Positions 38,795 through 50,248 of a stretch of DNA of 64,000 bases are shown one piece after another. Under the pieces are notes generated by a model, which had not been told where the DNA came from, ran no database searches, and saw nothing but the letters and a program-made list of their open reading frames with translations. Source of the DNA: Nectonema munidae. Taxonomy: Eukaryota; Nematomorpha; Nectonematoida; Nectonematidae. Position numbers and translations under genes: made by a program. The stretch's first letter is position 1; each line of letters begins with the position of its first letter. The stretch lies in NCBI GenBank assembly GCA_030549495.1, contig JAUIRK010000157.1, positions 479,501-543,500 on the forward strand, read 5' to 3'.

Positions 38795-41755
38795 TTAAGA
38801 ATGTTTTGGGTGAATGTAAATAATTCGCTTCTCACTTATCTCAACGAAATGTGAGTGTGAAAACAAGAGAGGATGGAAGTGATGTTTGTCAAGGCAAAGG
38901 ACGATAGTCATCTCAACTTGTGCTTCGCTACTCCAAGCGACGGAGTCTCCGAAGTAAAGTAAACTCTCAAACGTTGTCAAGGATTCCCTTTTACACTTTA
39001 CATCACTCTGAGACATGAAAAAATGCTTCTTGAACCCATTGGGATAGCGAAGTTGAATCGCTAGGAAATCGCGTTCACAGTCCACATTGTGAGCATTGAA
39101 AATAGCGGTAACTGATATAGAGAATGCAGCGATGCATGCAAGGGCTTTGTCTGAAGTGCCGGCTAACGGCTGGACGATTTCGGCATGAATGCGCTTTAAC
39201 CTGAAGAGGTCGGGTTGAATTGCCACAAAAGAAATTTCTTGGGGAAAGATCAAGGAGTACTGAGAGTTCATGAGTAAAGATGACTTCTCACAACTCTTAG
39301 TGTCAAGAAAGTATAGGAACTTGTTCAGGCGTTGATCTTTAAACATTTCATGTGTTAACTTCAAGATACGCACAAACTCATCAAAAGAATCTGCAAATTT
39401 TTCTTCATTACACGGATCAATGCCATCATTTTGATTGGTCTGGCGCAATAGTGCTAACTTCCTCATTATTCCATCGGTATACTTAGTTTTGTGGCAAAGC
39501 GTGAAGAGATTGAAATAGGCCAACACGAGTTGGAGATATAGAATATCAAATAACTGGTGTGAAGTTAGGCCTTTGAAACAGGTCACAAGATGAGTGAGAT
39601 TGGAAAATAGAGTCTGTGAACAAGTCAATACATTACTCTTTTCAGGAAGATGTGAAAAACACAGGTTAAGAAAGTTAGCAGCTTTAATGTTACACTCGAG
39701 GTATAGCTCTAAAAAGTGAGACACATCATTCATCTCGTGATGCAGTTCTCTCAACATCTTCATTTCCGATAAAAGACTCTTAAAAGATGAAATATTTTGC
39801 ATACTCTCATGAGTAATTTTTAAGCCAGAAAGGCACTTCATTGTGTCACAAATTTCTGTATATGCTTCACAAATCCACTTTCTATCGTCCTCTTCCTTGC
39901 TCACGTGTTCTCTTGGGTCAATCAAGTTGAACGGAACAAGGCCCTGTGACAGAGCATTTCGAAGATAAAGGTGATGCTTTTTAACGGCCTCTGGAAGAAG
40001 GGAGACAATCAAAGAAACTTTGGAGCATGCATTGAAAATTAGAATGAGATAGCAGATATACGATTCATCGTTAATATCCTTTTCGACAAAGTCGAATCCG
40101 GAAGACAAATTGAGGAGAGTGTGGAGAAGAGCTAAAACCATACATGAGTTGTTTAGGCCAAGGGATTTGAAGCAAAAATGAAGAAGGGTTTTATCTGAAG
40201 GATGTTTTTCCAAGTGATGAAGAAATCTATCCAAAACCAGCGCTAAACTTTGTGTGTTTAAAAGCGGTGAAGCACAAACTAAATCACAAAGGCCTTGCTT
40301 GATGTCATAGCAGCGATCCTCCAGTCCAGACAACACAATGTCTACTTGATACGTATTTAGACACAAAAACTTTGTGAGTTCTTGCAAAGCATGGATAGCA
40401 TTCAAGCGCACATCAATGATGTCGTCATTTAGCATGTCTAGAATGAAATCTACACAGCTTCTAGCAAACTTACCCGCATTTTTACCTTTCGCTAACTTAG
40501 CCATTGCCTGAACCGCCAAGCTGCGAACTTTATGATGCTCATCTTCCAGACCCTGAATCAAAGCACCACACGCTTGAACATCGCCAAATACATTTTCACG
40601 GAGAAAACGAGAAGAAAATGCTTGTCCGTCCTGAACCGTCACTCCACGATTAAATCTGTCAAAGGACTCATTGGCCATTTCAGTCGCATTCGCTTCTTTC
40701 AGGCTTATAGGCTTCTTGTCTAGACTTTGCTTCAAGTAGATTGGGGAGCAAAGGGACGAAAACTCAGCCAATGCCTTGCACGCCTCTATTCTCACTTCGA
40801 CGCGTAAATCCGTCATCATCTTGCAGACGTACTCGAAGGCCAACGCAACCTTGCTTTCATGAAGAGAGCAGGGATTCGCTGAAACAAGACAGACTAGCAG
40901 TCTTAGAGCTGCTATGCTAACCGAATAATCCACGTCAGTCAGCAGATGAAAACAAGTGCGAAGGATTGTACTCTGTGCCATCTTCGTAGAGAAAGCACTC
41001 AAAGTTTCAAGGCAAAGCCTACGAATTCTACAGTCTTCATGCTGGCAAAAGTCAATAAAAAGACTTTGGTACTGATTAATCAAGTGTGATTGTTTAAGAC
41101 ACACCTCATTGCCTAAAATCGTTGAATAGCATGACAAAAAAGCTTTGCACAAGCGATACGAATGCGATGAGTCCGTGTTCTTGACCTTATCGAGGCAGAG
41201 CAAAGCCAGCTTGATTTCTCTTTCATCTGTAAGAGTAACGACTTCAAAGTACTTAAGGAGAAATTGCAAAATAGATAACACCCCATATTCGACATTATTC
41301 TCCTCCTTTCTATTGCAAAACAGATGCTGCATAAAATCTGCCATTTTTAGAAGAACCTTTTCAGTGAATTGTCGCAAAGCATGGCTGGTGAAGACCACTT
41401 TGCCTTTCCAACTCGAAAAAAGAGCCAAACTCAAAATATTTACAAACTTCTCTACTTCGTCAACACTGCAAGCACCAACTTGCAAGACGACGTCAATGCA
41501 CGTGATAGGAAGGGATTGACATTCGTTCTTCACTTTGTTGGCTACTTTCTCTTGGCTAAGAACTTCTTTCACTTGTTCACGTGTTAAAATGTTCTCTTGA
41601 ATGCACTTCCTCAAAATGGAAACGACAAACTCATCTTCAACACTTCCTTCATCTAAACATGATCCAAGTGTCAAGAGTTGTGATTTTACTTCTACACTCC
41701 GCTTATCTTCTTCCTCTAATTTCGAAACCAAAACTCTCAATTGTGAAATAGACAT
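38795..41755 (-). CDS. INTS4: Integrator complex subunit 4
   Basis: This is an uninterrupted 986-codon frame, close to the length of human INTS4 (about 963 aa). INTS4 is a HEAT-repeat scaffold of the Integrator complex and holds the INTS9/INTS11 RNA endonuclease in the cleavage module, acting on nascent snRNA and mRNA transcripts in the nucleus. Residues ~390-470 are diagnostic: CGALIQGLEDEHHKVRSLAV, then DFILDMLNDDIIDVRLNAIH, matching human FVHGLEDEMYEVR and DFLVDMFNDEIEEVRLQSIH. YICYLILIFNA matches human YIAVLVLIFNA. The C-terminal ~858-986 matches the beta-sandwich domain (IVQPLAG; QLRYPNG; AWSSEAQVEMTIVLCL). The start ATG directly follows a splice-acceptor-like ttattttag, so a 5'UTR intron is likely. 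No intron interrupts the coding frame, unlike SF3A1. Confidence 0.95.
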   Translation of the reverse strand: MSISQLRVLVSKLEEEDKRSVEVKSQLLTLGSCLDEGSVEDEFVVSILRKCIQENILTREQVKEVLSQEKVANKVKNECQSLPITCIDVVLQVGACSVDEVEKFVNILSLALFSSWKGKVVFTSHALRQFTEKVLLKMADFMQHLFCNRKEENNVEYGVLSILQFLLKYFEVVTLTDEREIKLALLCLDKVKNTDSSHSYRLCKAFLSCYSTILGNEVCLKQSHLINQYQSLFIDFCQHEDCRIRRLCLETLSAFSTKMAQSTILRTCFHLLTDVDYSVSIAALRLLVCLVSANPCSLHESKVALAFEYVCKMMTDLRVEVRIEACKALAEFSSLCSPIYLKQSLDKKPISLKEANATEMANESFDRFNRGVTVQDGQAFSSRFLRENVFGDVQACGALIQGLEDEHHKVRSLAVQAMAKLAKGKNAGKFARSCVDFILDMLNDDIIDVRLNAIHALQELTKFLCLNTYQVDIVLSGLEDRCYDIKQGLCDLVCASPLLNTQSLALVLDRFLHHLEKHPSDKTLLHFCFKSLGLNNSCMVLALLHTLLNLSSGFDFVEKDINDESYICYLILIFNACSKVSLIVSLLPEAVKKHHLYLRNALSQGLVPFNLIDPREHVSKEEDDRKWICEAYTEICDTMKCLSGLKITHESMQNISSFKSLLSEMKMLRELHHEMNDVSHFLELYLECNIKAANFLNLCFSHLPEKSNVLTCSQTLFSNLTHLVTCFKGLTSHQLFDILYLQLVLAYFNLFTLCHKTKYTDGIMRKLALLRQTNQNDGIDPCNEEKFADSFDEFVRILKLTHEMFKDQRLNKFLYFLDTKSCEKSSLLMNSQYSLIFPQEISFVAIQPDLFRLKRIHAEIVQPLAGTSDKALACIAAFSISVTAIFNAHNVDCERDFLAIQLRYPNGFKKHFFMSQSDVKCKRESLTTFESLLYFGDSVAWSSEAQVEMTIVLCLDKHHFHPLLFSHSHFVEISEKRIIYIHPKHS

Positions 41756-41936
41756 CTAAAATAATAGTTCAATAATTATAATATAGTGTTGTTCACAAAA
41801 CGACCTATTTAATCTTTGTTATTGTTGTTGGCCTTCACTGGCAAATATCTTGTTCTCGATATCACCATACCAGTTGCGAACCTTTTGGTTGCAACCAGGA
41901 AAGATGTGTATATGTATTATATATATCAGCGTTTTT

Positions 41937-42119
41937 CAAACTTTTTTTACTGCGACCCATAGCAAGAACCACAGTTTGCATCGCGACCCATAATACTTAG
42001 GTGTAATAAGACAAACTCTGTTCGCTAGATTCATTTATTCAGCATCTTTTTTGTCACGCCCCATTTTATTTTTCACGCGACCAACTGAAAGGTCGGGATC
42101 CACAGTTTGAAAAACGCTG
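41937..42119. mobile_element. Non-autonomous hAT MITE
   Basis: The ends CAGCGTTTTTCAAACTTTTT and CAGTTTGAAAAACGCTG are inverted copies. Inside, gcgacccatag, gcgacccataa and gcgaccaactg recur. It is 183 bp. The flanking 8-mers (atatatat, atgtatac) agree only partly. It lies 180 bp upstream of the INTS4 start. Confidence 0.85.
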
Positions 42120-42129
42120 ATGTATACAA

Positions 42130-42660
42130 TATATCTTCCAAAACCTCAAGAGGTTGGACACGGGAGACAACCCCTCATAATTTTTCTCATCATCTTCCGA
42201 AATCTCATAAAAATGAAGACGTGCGACAACCCGTCATAAGTTTATTCATGATAATCTAAAATATTTATTAATACATTTTTATCCTAGATTTCCAGTGTAT
42301 TTAATGTGATATTTCTTTATAATAAAGTTTTCTTCGTGTTTGATTTGCAATAATAAAATGGGGAGACAACCAAGTAAAAAGATTTTTCAATTACACATTA
42401 CTATATTATAGCTATATTCTCCTGTATTAATTTGATACCTATTTATAATAAAGTTTGCTCTGTTTGATTTGATATATAAAAATGGGGACACAATGACGTC
42501 AAAGTCATTGTGTTTATGAATATTCATTCAACTACATATTTATACGCTATATCTGGATTTCGCTGTACTTTTAATTTGATACTTTTCCATAATTGCTGCG
42601 TGTTTGATTTGAAATAATGAAAATAGGAAGACAACTTTGTAAAAAATTTTGGTTTTTAAA
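42130..42660 (+). repeat. Diverged ~130-bp tandem repeat
   Basis: About three to four units share atataataaagttt-like text, then gtgtttgatttgaaataa and atggggagacaac (for example around 42300, 42427 and 42570). An inverted copy of the same core is at 45783-45836. Confidence 0.7.
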
Positions 42661-43208
42661 AGGCATAGGAAGCATTTTTTAAGGATCTCTATGTTATAGT
42701 GGTATTATAACGAAGTATTAGAGTGTTAAAAAAAAAGAATCATAGTATATTTTCTAATCTAACCCTATTAAGGAGACATTGCTTTAACTCTCTATAACTT
42801 TGAGAAACAAATAATTTTGTGTTAATTGATCAAAAAAAATTCATTTAAATTTCAGTTATTTCATGAGGGATTTTTTCATAAAAGCTATTAAAAGTCCTTT
42901 TTTGGTAGGACAATGCTGGATGTCACAAAACTAATCTCCATTATGACGGTGTACAAGTAGATGTCTTGCCTCCAAATACAAAATCGCTGATTCAACCTAT
43001 GGGTCAAGGTTTCGTTCGCGCATTTAAGAATCTATACACGAGAAATACCCTGGAGAATGTAATTGATGCCATGAACTCAGACAAAGACTTAACACTGAAA
43101 GCGTGCTGACGAAACTATACGATTGCTTTAAAAGATATGAAGACTAAGACCATCTATGCCATTTGAATTAAATTGTGGCCTAAAGTAGTACACGACAATG
43201 GATTAATA

Positions 43209-44743
43209 ACGGATATTACATATTAAAGCAGTGGCTTAATTAGTAGCAGTAGCAGCATACTGCTACAATAAAAATAGTTGCAGTAAAAAGCTAACCTGTG
43301 ATAAACATTTATAATTAATAAAAAAAATGAAAATTAATCAAAAATAATTTACTTTTTATTTTTTAGTCTTTATCTTGTCAATTTTACTTTTTATATTTTT
43401 ATATTTTCTTAGTCTTATTTTGTCAAAATGGCGAAACGACAAAGCATATCAGTAACATTTAAAAAAGAAGTTATTACATACATTGAGGAAAATAATTGTA
43501 GTGTTCATAAAGCTTATGTTTATTTCTCTAAAACAAGAAATTTAAACTATTCAGAGTCACAATACTATCAATGGTGGCGTAAAAAAGATGAAATCAAAGA
43601 AGTTTCTAATTCTAAAAAGAGAGTACAGGAGCTGGAAGACTAACGTTGCTTGGAAAAATTGAAGATATATTATTTGATACTATTGTTGAAATGCGAATTC
43701 GAAAAATGAAGGTCACAAGATGTTCGAGCTCAAGCAACAGTTCTGGCACAAGAGAACAATGTTGAGGGTTTTAAGGCCTCTAGAGTCTAGTACATGGTGC
43801 ACTTCTTTTATGCAACGATTCAAACTTTCACTTCGTCGAATGACAAATTTAACAACACTCACAGATGATCAACTTATTCAAAGAACAGTTGACTACATGG
43901 TTTATCTGCAAAGTCGAAAGCCATTTATTAAAGAAGAATTAACACTGTTGATGGATGAAACATCTGTATATTTTGATGATTGTCGCAGTCAAACAATCGA
44001 TTTTGAAGGAAAGCGTCATGTCATTATTCGATCTACTGGTTTCGCTTCGATGAGAATAACAGCATGTGTAGCTTTTGGGGCAAATGGTCGAAAAGCAGCA
44101 CCTCTTCTGATACATAAAGGGAAACAGAGTTACAATATCACGCGGCTTACTGGACCTCTTCTATCAGCAATGCAAGAAAAAGCATGGGTTAATTCACAAT
44201 TGTTGATTAAATGGATTCATGCAGTATTTCCTTTTGTGGATATTCGATCCGGAAGATGTATTGTGTGGGATAGTTGTCGTGCTCATATCTCAAAACTCAT
44301 CAAAGAGAGATTGTATAAAAAGAAATATTGAGCTCATTGTAATTCCTGGTGGTTGGCATACCTTCAAGCTGGTGATGTTGGGGTTTTCGTGAACTTAAAG
44401 ATCGAGTATCATGCACAATTAATGCTTGGAATAACTCTGATGCTGTTCAGTATACAAGAAATGGAAATCCAAAGACTCCAGAAACATCAATAGTGGAATC
44501 GTGGCTTCGAGATGTGTAAGGAAAAGTTAACCCAGAAGAGCTTGAATTAATTGAACAATTGGATGATCTTGTTGTCTATGATGAATAAGGTAACGTTAAA
44601 AAAAATTTTTTTGTCTATACAATTTAACGTTAATTAAATTTTTTAATACATTTTTTGAATTGTAACAGTACTTTATTTGTAGCAGTGCCATTTGTACTGC
44701 TACTAATTTATTAATAGCAGTGCTACTATTATGTAATATCCGT
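43209..44743 (+). mobile_element. pogo-superfamily transposon inserted into the Tigger copy
   Basis: The inverted ends ACGGATATTACATA / TATGTAATATCCGT (left end one base shorter inward) sit between TA duplications. Subterminal AGTAGCAGT words lie on both sides. It is 1535 bp. An N-terminal helix-turn-helix ORF (43428-43643) and a DDE ORF (43720-44331, with LMDETSVYFD and VWDSCRAHIS) are separated by a frameshift. Later text is also out of frame. Taking out this segment with one TA leaves the Tigger frame continuous (GLI then VEEIHDS). Confidence 0.9.
43428..44331 (+). pseudogene. pogo-like DDE transposase, frameshifted
   Basis: Two frames: MAKRQSISVTFKKEVITYIE to YYQWWRKKDEI (DNA-binding helix-turn-helix), then from 43720 a 203-codon DDE domain. 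Asp in LMDETS and Asp in VWDSCRAH fit the first two catalytic acids; the third lies in the decayed 3' part. Loss of frame around 43640-43720 and after 44331 makes this copy inactive. Confidence 0.82.
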
Positions 44744-45458
44744 TAGTTGAAGAGATCCATGATTCCGAGGCTGACAAAACTATGAGATGGGCAAGATTAC
44801 TTGGAGGAGAAGCTTTGAAGGATATGAATCCTGATGAGGTCAATGACCTGCTCGATTGCCACTCACAGCTGTTAACCAATGAAGATCTAAAGGAGCTTAC
44901 AAAGTCAGCACGCAAAGAATGAGAAGAAGGTAAAAAGTCCCAATCTTACGCTCCAACGGCTTACAAGCATGTCCATGAAAGCCAAAGACTGCAACAAATG
45001 TAGCAAGATTGGGACGATGATATGCTTCGTCCGATCCAGTTTTGCAATTTAATCGACGGGCCATGGTTTTCTATAAAAAGATGTTTTCTCAAAAGAAAAA
45101 CTCATACGTCTTCCGTAGAAGCTAGGGAAGAGGAGCTGCATTCAGAAGAGTTTTAAAGCGCTTATCAGTTATTTATTAATCTTCATGATCGTCATCATTC
45201 AAGTTTGATTGGGGTAAATTGAATGGTGAATAAAAGTATTGAAATATATTTTTAATTTTATTATAGCACAAAAAAGTTTCATATATACCAAAGTGTTTCT
45301 CTAAGAGTCTCTAAAAGGGCAATACAATATGCGGGAGGGGTGGTGACAGTGTTAAATGGTGTATAAAGGTTTAAAGCATAAGCAAACAATTAAATGATAT
45401 AGTGTCCCTATTTCGCGGAAGGCCCTGGAACCTACCACCCGCCATAAACGAGGGAATA

Positions 45459-47914
45459 TATTTTTAAATGAAAAAGGTTTCGGCAATTTAGTAAAAACAA
45501 TGAAGAGCCTTATTCTAATGCACTAAATTTGGAATTATTTACAATGAACTTATGACGAAGCCAATAAAATTAAAAGGAATTTTTTAAAATATATTTATAT
45601 TAGAAATCTATATTTGAGATCATTTATTTATAATAATCAAATTTATGTGATAAATGATTTCTCTAAAACTTTGATATTTAAAAAATAGAGTAATTAATTA
45701 ATTAATTAGAAACTAGTGAATTTATTTTTTTAGTTAATTTCATGAGCTAACATTCAACAGTCTGTTTTTTTCTATCCATTTTTATGATATCAAATCAAAC
45801 ACAGAGCAAACTTTATTATAAAAAAAGTATCAATAAAAGAATCAACTGTTCTGCAATGTCGTGGGACTTTTTAACAACAGATATTTTTTGAACTTTTCAA
45901 ACCATACTTAATATTTTTCAAAAACATTCAGATGTTATTTATCAAACATGAATTTGTGCAATCGTTGAACCAATAATTTTGTTTACCGAACTCGAGTGCT
46001 TCACTACCAGCGCAAGCTTCACTTGACGGGCTTTAGAAAGGTGGATGCTAACACGAAGGACACTTATGTTCCTCTTCCCCACCAGACTTTAATGCAGTAA
46101 AACGAAATTTAGTGTGAATCATCATATTTCATTTTTTAGTCATTAAGAAAAATGCACATTTATCCAATTCAAAGAGCTTATTTATTCTTATTAAATGTAA
46201 TTTATAGGCAAAAATTGCAAATAACCCAATATGGGTGCAATATTTTGTGCAAAACGATTCACTCAGTCTTCACCTGGTGGAGGCTACACAGCGGACTCCA
46301 GTTTGAAAACCACTGAGCTAGTTTGATGCAATCAGAACTACAAACAAGGTAATTTGACTTCATAAAATCTGTGCAATTGTGGTGGGATTGAGAGCTTACA
46401 GTGCAAGTATAATGTCGGGTAATAATCGTTGTCTGTTCATTGAACAAAAATTAAAAATTATTAAAAAAATGCGCCCCCCAAATGGTGAGTATGTGCAAAA
46501 AAATTGAGGATTTAGGTATATAATAACGTATTAGACATGTTATCTCTTGCTTGGTCTTGCAGACCACTGATATATCGTAGTTTATCAAATCATTAAAGAA
46601 AAATAAAGCTGAAAATTAAAGAAATAATGGTTGCATTTTTTATAGAGTTCTAAGACTATCTTTTCAATAGAAGTGTAAAGTTACACAAAAATGTTTGATT
46701 ATAAGTACGATTTTTCAAACTTTAACAATTTCTATATTTAAGTATAGAAACAATATAACAATTTTAATATTTAAATAAAATATCTGTTTTTATGCCAAAT
46801 GGAAGATGCTGGTTTCATTTTTGGACTCAGTTTTGGTATTTATGGTTTTAAAATATCTGAAAGCTTCAACCAGATTTGCGATTTACTTCTAGATACTGTC
46901 TTCAAAAATATTTTCAAAAAAATAAAATATCTGTTTTATACCAAATCGACTATGCTTATTTTATTTCTGTACTGGATTTTGGATAATACGGTTATAAAAT
47001 ATCCTGAAGTGGCAATTGAATTAGTAATGTATGCCTGAAAATCAGTTCTGTAAAAAAATTTCAAAAAATGGATGAATATTAGATATATAGTGAAAATATA
47101 CTTTTTTTTTGTGTATTTTGGCTTATAATACTTTCTACAATCATCTTGAGTAACAAAACGTATTATAAAATCTTTTGAAAATTTGTATGAGAGAAGGAAC
47201 GAAGTTGAAAACTAATTGAAAAGAGAACATGTGATCAAAACAAATAATTAAAAAAATATGTATCTTGACTAAATGGAACATCTACCATGTTCTAATGAAC
47301 TAGGAAGTGGTTTAATTATATAATAGATGCTCCAAAAAGATTTTTTCATTTGTAAAAGAAGTTCCTATTTTACAAATGAAAAATATTTAAATATATAGCT
47401 TATCATATAGGATTACAATTAAAATTTAGCTAAGATGGGTAGGAAATCTGAAAATTTAGAATAGGTCAGATTTATCAAAAATAGCATAGATGAAGAACGT
47501 GGACAACTTTTTGTAATTGAACAATGAACATCACGAATGATTCATCAGAAAAAAACCTTTGAAATGAGATTGGTTGACAAATATTCAGGCCTGATAATAA
47601 AATACACGATACTGATAAAAAAATCTAAGATCATCAAGAAGATTCTTTAATCAGAATGCTTTGAGAGAGGAAAAAAGTAATTTTATCGTTATAAAAAAAT
47701 TTTCGAACACACATTGAAGAATATAAATTTCTAATGAAAAAAGAACTACCAAGAAAGGATCATCATGGAATGAATAGCAAAATTACATACTGTAAATTAT
47801 ATTATGACATAGAGACTACAAGTCGATAACGAATTTGTAGCCAAAAAGATGGAGGTCCTATCGAGTTACATATGTTACTGTAGAATGAAATATTTTGAGT
47901 GAATTATCGATTTT
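45459..47914. other. Repeat-flank sequence without genes
   Basis: It includes the inverted copy (45783-45836) of the 42.3-kb repeat and an isolated hAT-like end at ~46285-46317 (ggactccagtttgaaaacca then ctg). An imperfect direct repeat of aataaaatatctgttttat words lies at ~46771 and ~46919. At 47430-47900 there is broken coding-like text without an assignable family. Confidence 0.45.
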
Positions 47915-49235
47915 TTTGACAGGTTTTATTGATTTCATAAAAAATGACATCACCATTAAATTCTACATACTTGAAATATATAAATAACTTTTTATAAGAA
48001 TAAAAATTTTAATTTTGACATGGGCTGTCATATTTAAATTATTTTGTCAGGTTTGACTAATTTTTTATAAAAAAAAAAGGAATATAAAATCACTTTTTTG
48101 ACAGGTTTGAATACTGAATTCAGCATGCTTGAAAATGGATGAGTAAAAAACATTATATAATTATTTAGATTAAAGGCTTCTTTTTGAGATGAGCTGTCAC
48201 ATTTAGATCAATTTTTATATTATTATTTAGATAAAAGGTTTCTTTTTTGAGATGAGCTGTCATATGTAAATCACTTTTTTGACAGGTTTGAATGATTTTT
48301 ATAAAAAAATGAATATCACCACTGAATTCAGCATGCTTGAAAATGGATGTGTAAAAAACATTATATATTAGATTAAAAGCTTCTTTTTGAGATGAGCTGT
48401 CACATTTAGATCAATTTTTTGACAGTTTGATTGATTTTCATAAAAAATGAATATCACCACTGAATTCAGCATATTTGAAAATGGGTATAAATGTGTAAAA
48501 AACTTTATATAATTATTTAGATAAAAAGTTTCTTTTTGAGATGAGCTGTCACATTTAGATCAATTTTTAGACAGGTTTGATTGATTTTCATAAAAAATAA
48601 ATATCACCACTGAATTCAGTATATTTGAAAATGGGTATACATGTGTAAAAAACTTTATATACTTATTTCGATAAAAAGTTCCTTTTTGAGATGAGCTGTC
48701 ACATTTAGATCAATTTTTTGACAGGTTTGATTGATTTTCATAAAAAGAATGAATATCACCACTGAATTCAGCATAGTTGAGAATGGGTATACATGTGTAA
48801 AAAACTTTATATAATTATTTAGATAAAAAGTTCCTTTTTGAAATGAGCTGTCACATTTAGATCAATTTTTTGACAGGTTTGAATGATTTTCATAAAAAAT
48901 GAATATCACCACTGAATTCAGCATATTTGAAAATGGGGATACATGTGTAAAAAACTTTATATACTTATTTAGATAAAAAGTTTCTTTTTGAGATGGGCTG
49001 TTACATTTAGATCAATTTTTTTGACAGGTTTGATTGATTTTCATAAAAAATGAATATCACCACTGAATTCAGCATAGTTGAAAATGGGTATACATGTGTA
49101 AAAAACTTTATATAATTATTTAAATAAAAAGTTCTTTTTTGAGATAAGCTGTCAAATATAAATCAATTTTTTGACAGGTTTGATAAAAAATGGACATCAA
49201 CACTGAATTCAGCATAGTTGAAATATATATGTAAC
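47915..49235 (+). repeat. Satellite array, ~150-bp unit, about nine copies
   Basis: The core gagctgtcacatttagatca recurs at 48191, 48254 (short unit), 48394, 48543, 48693, 48844, 48995 and 49147, with a diverged copy at 48024. The period is 149-152 bp. Each unit continues gacaggtttgattgatttt, then tatcaccactgaattcagca and tgtgtaaaaaactttatat. Edge units are more diverged than central ones. Confidence 0.92.
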
Positions 49236-50248
49236 ATTAAAAATATTTATAAAAACTTATTAATATCTGAGAAAAATAGGGGGGCACTTTACGCCCCCCC
49301 CCCCCAGCACTTGAGCGGACAAATTTTGCCCAGCACTAATAGGGTTAAAGATGCCAAATGTCCCCGTTTTACAAGAACCAACATAAACGCTAAGAATTTA
49401 GAAAAATCGAATTTTTATAGCTATTCTAAAATAGAAATCAGAAAAATAATTATAATAAACGATAGTTATTAAATAAAATTTGAAAAAATCTAGCTTGAAA
49501 TATGAATAATTACCTCTTTTTTACAACATTGGTCATTCACAATTAACGTCAACCTTTTTTTGCTTAATTTTAATCTCTTAACTTTTGACTATTTATTTAG
49601 TTTATAAATTGTTCATTTGTCAACTTATCAACACCCCCCCCCTCCTCTCCATGTAGCATATCATATATTTTGTAAGAAATAAAATATATTTTCCTCCAAG
49701 TACATATTTGTCATCGTAAGATTATCCTTTTCTGAATATAAAAGATTAATAATTATATTTCGGAAAAAATTAGTAGCCATAGGAATAGTAAAGTATAAAT
49801 GTATATTAAAATAACATAATTAACCAAATTTCGACATCTTAAAACTGTACAAAATTTAAATTCAAACAAAAATAAATTAAAAATATCTTTATTTTCATAT
49901 TTCGTTTTAAAAGCATAACAAAAATCCATATATTTTCTATTTTTTTGAATAGAATTATATTTTTTATTTAAATTTAGTTACCATATATAAGGTACTTTAC
50001 AGAACAATTATCTTGCGACTCTATTATAAAAGAAATTTTTCTATATATTGTATAGTAGAAATTAGACGACCTTTTTTCTACACCCTGAACAGTATTGACT
50101 TAAAAATGGCGAAGCTTGTCTGAAACTTGTAAAGAATTTTATATTCACTTCTTTATTTTAAAAATATTTAAACGTTGTGTATTAATTTTAAATTGTTTTT
50201 CATTTCAATAATATTTATTAATAATATTTTACTGTATTATTGCTTATT
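49236..50248. other. Gap between satellite and LINE
   Basis: It has C-runs at ~49294-49305 and ~49630-49640, and a short GC-richer fragment at 49280-49345. Part may be LINE 5'UTR. No gene is seen. Confidence 0.4.

Larger units (their letters stand above)
42900..45458 (+). mobile_element. Tigger/pogo transposon, 5'-truncated and split by a second transposon
   Basis: Before 43207 the + strand reads VLPPNTKSLIQPMGQGFVRA and FKNLYTRNTLENVIDAMNSD. After 44746 it resumes VEEIHDSEADKTMRWARLLG, then DLLDCHSQLLTNEDLKEL. Both are textbook Tigger transposase segments. The right terminal region near 45420-45458 (gccataaacgagggaata, tttcgcggaaggcc) resembles Tigger ends. The N-terminal half is missing. 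The frame has several stops. Confidence 0.88.

Noticed and set aside
40532-41587. ORFs on + strand over INTS4
   Set aside because: They are antisense shadows of a well-supported 986-codon gene.
46799-47038. 79-codon ORF
   Set aside because: Low-complexity AT-rich sequence containing an imperfect direct repeat; no motif.
47915-49235. CRISPR-like array
   Set aside because: Units are ~150 bp and contiguous without unique spacers, in a eukaryotic genome; it is a satellite.
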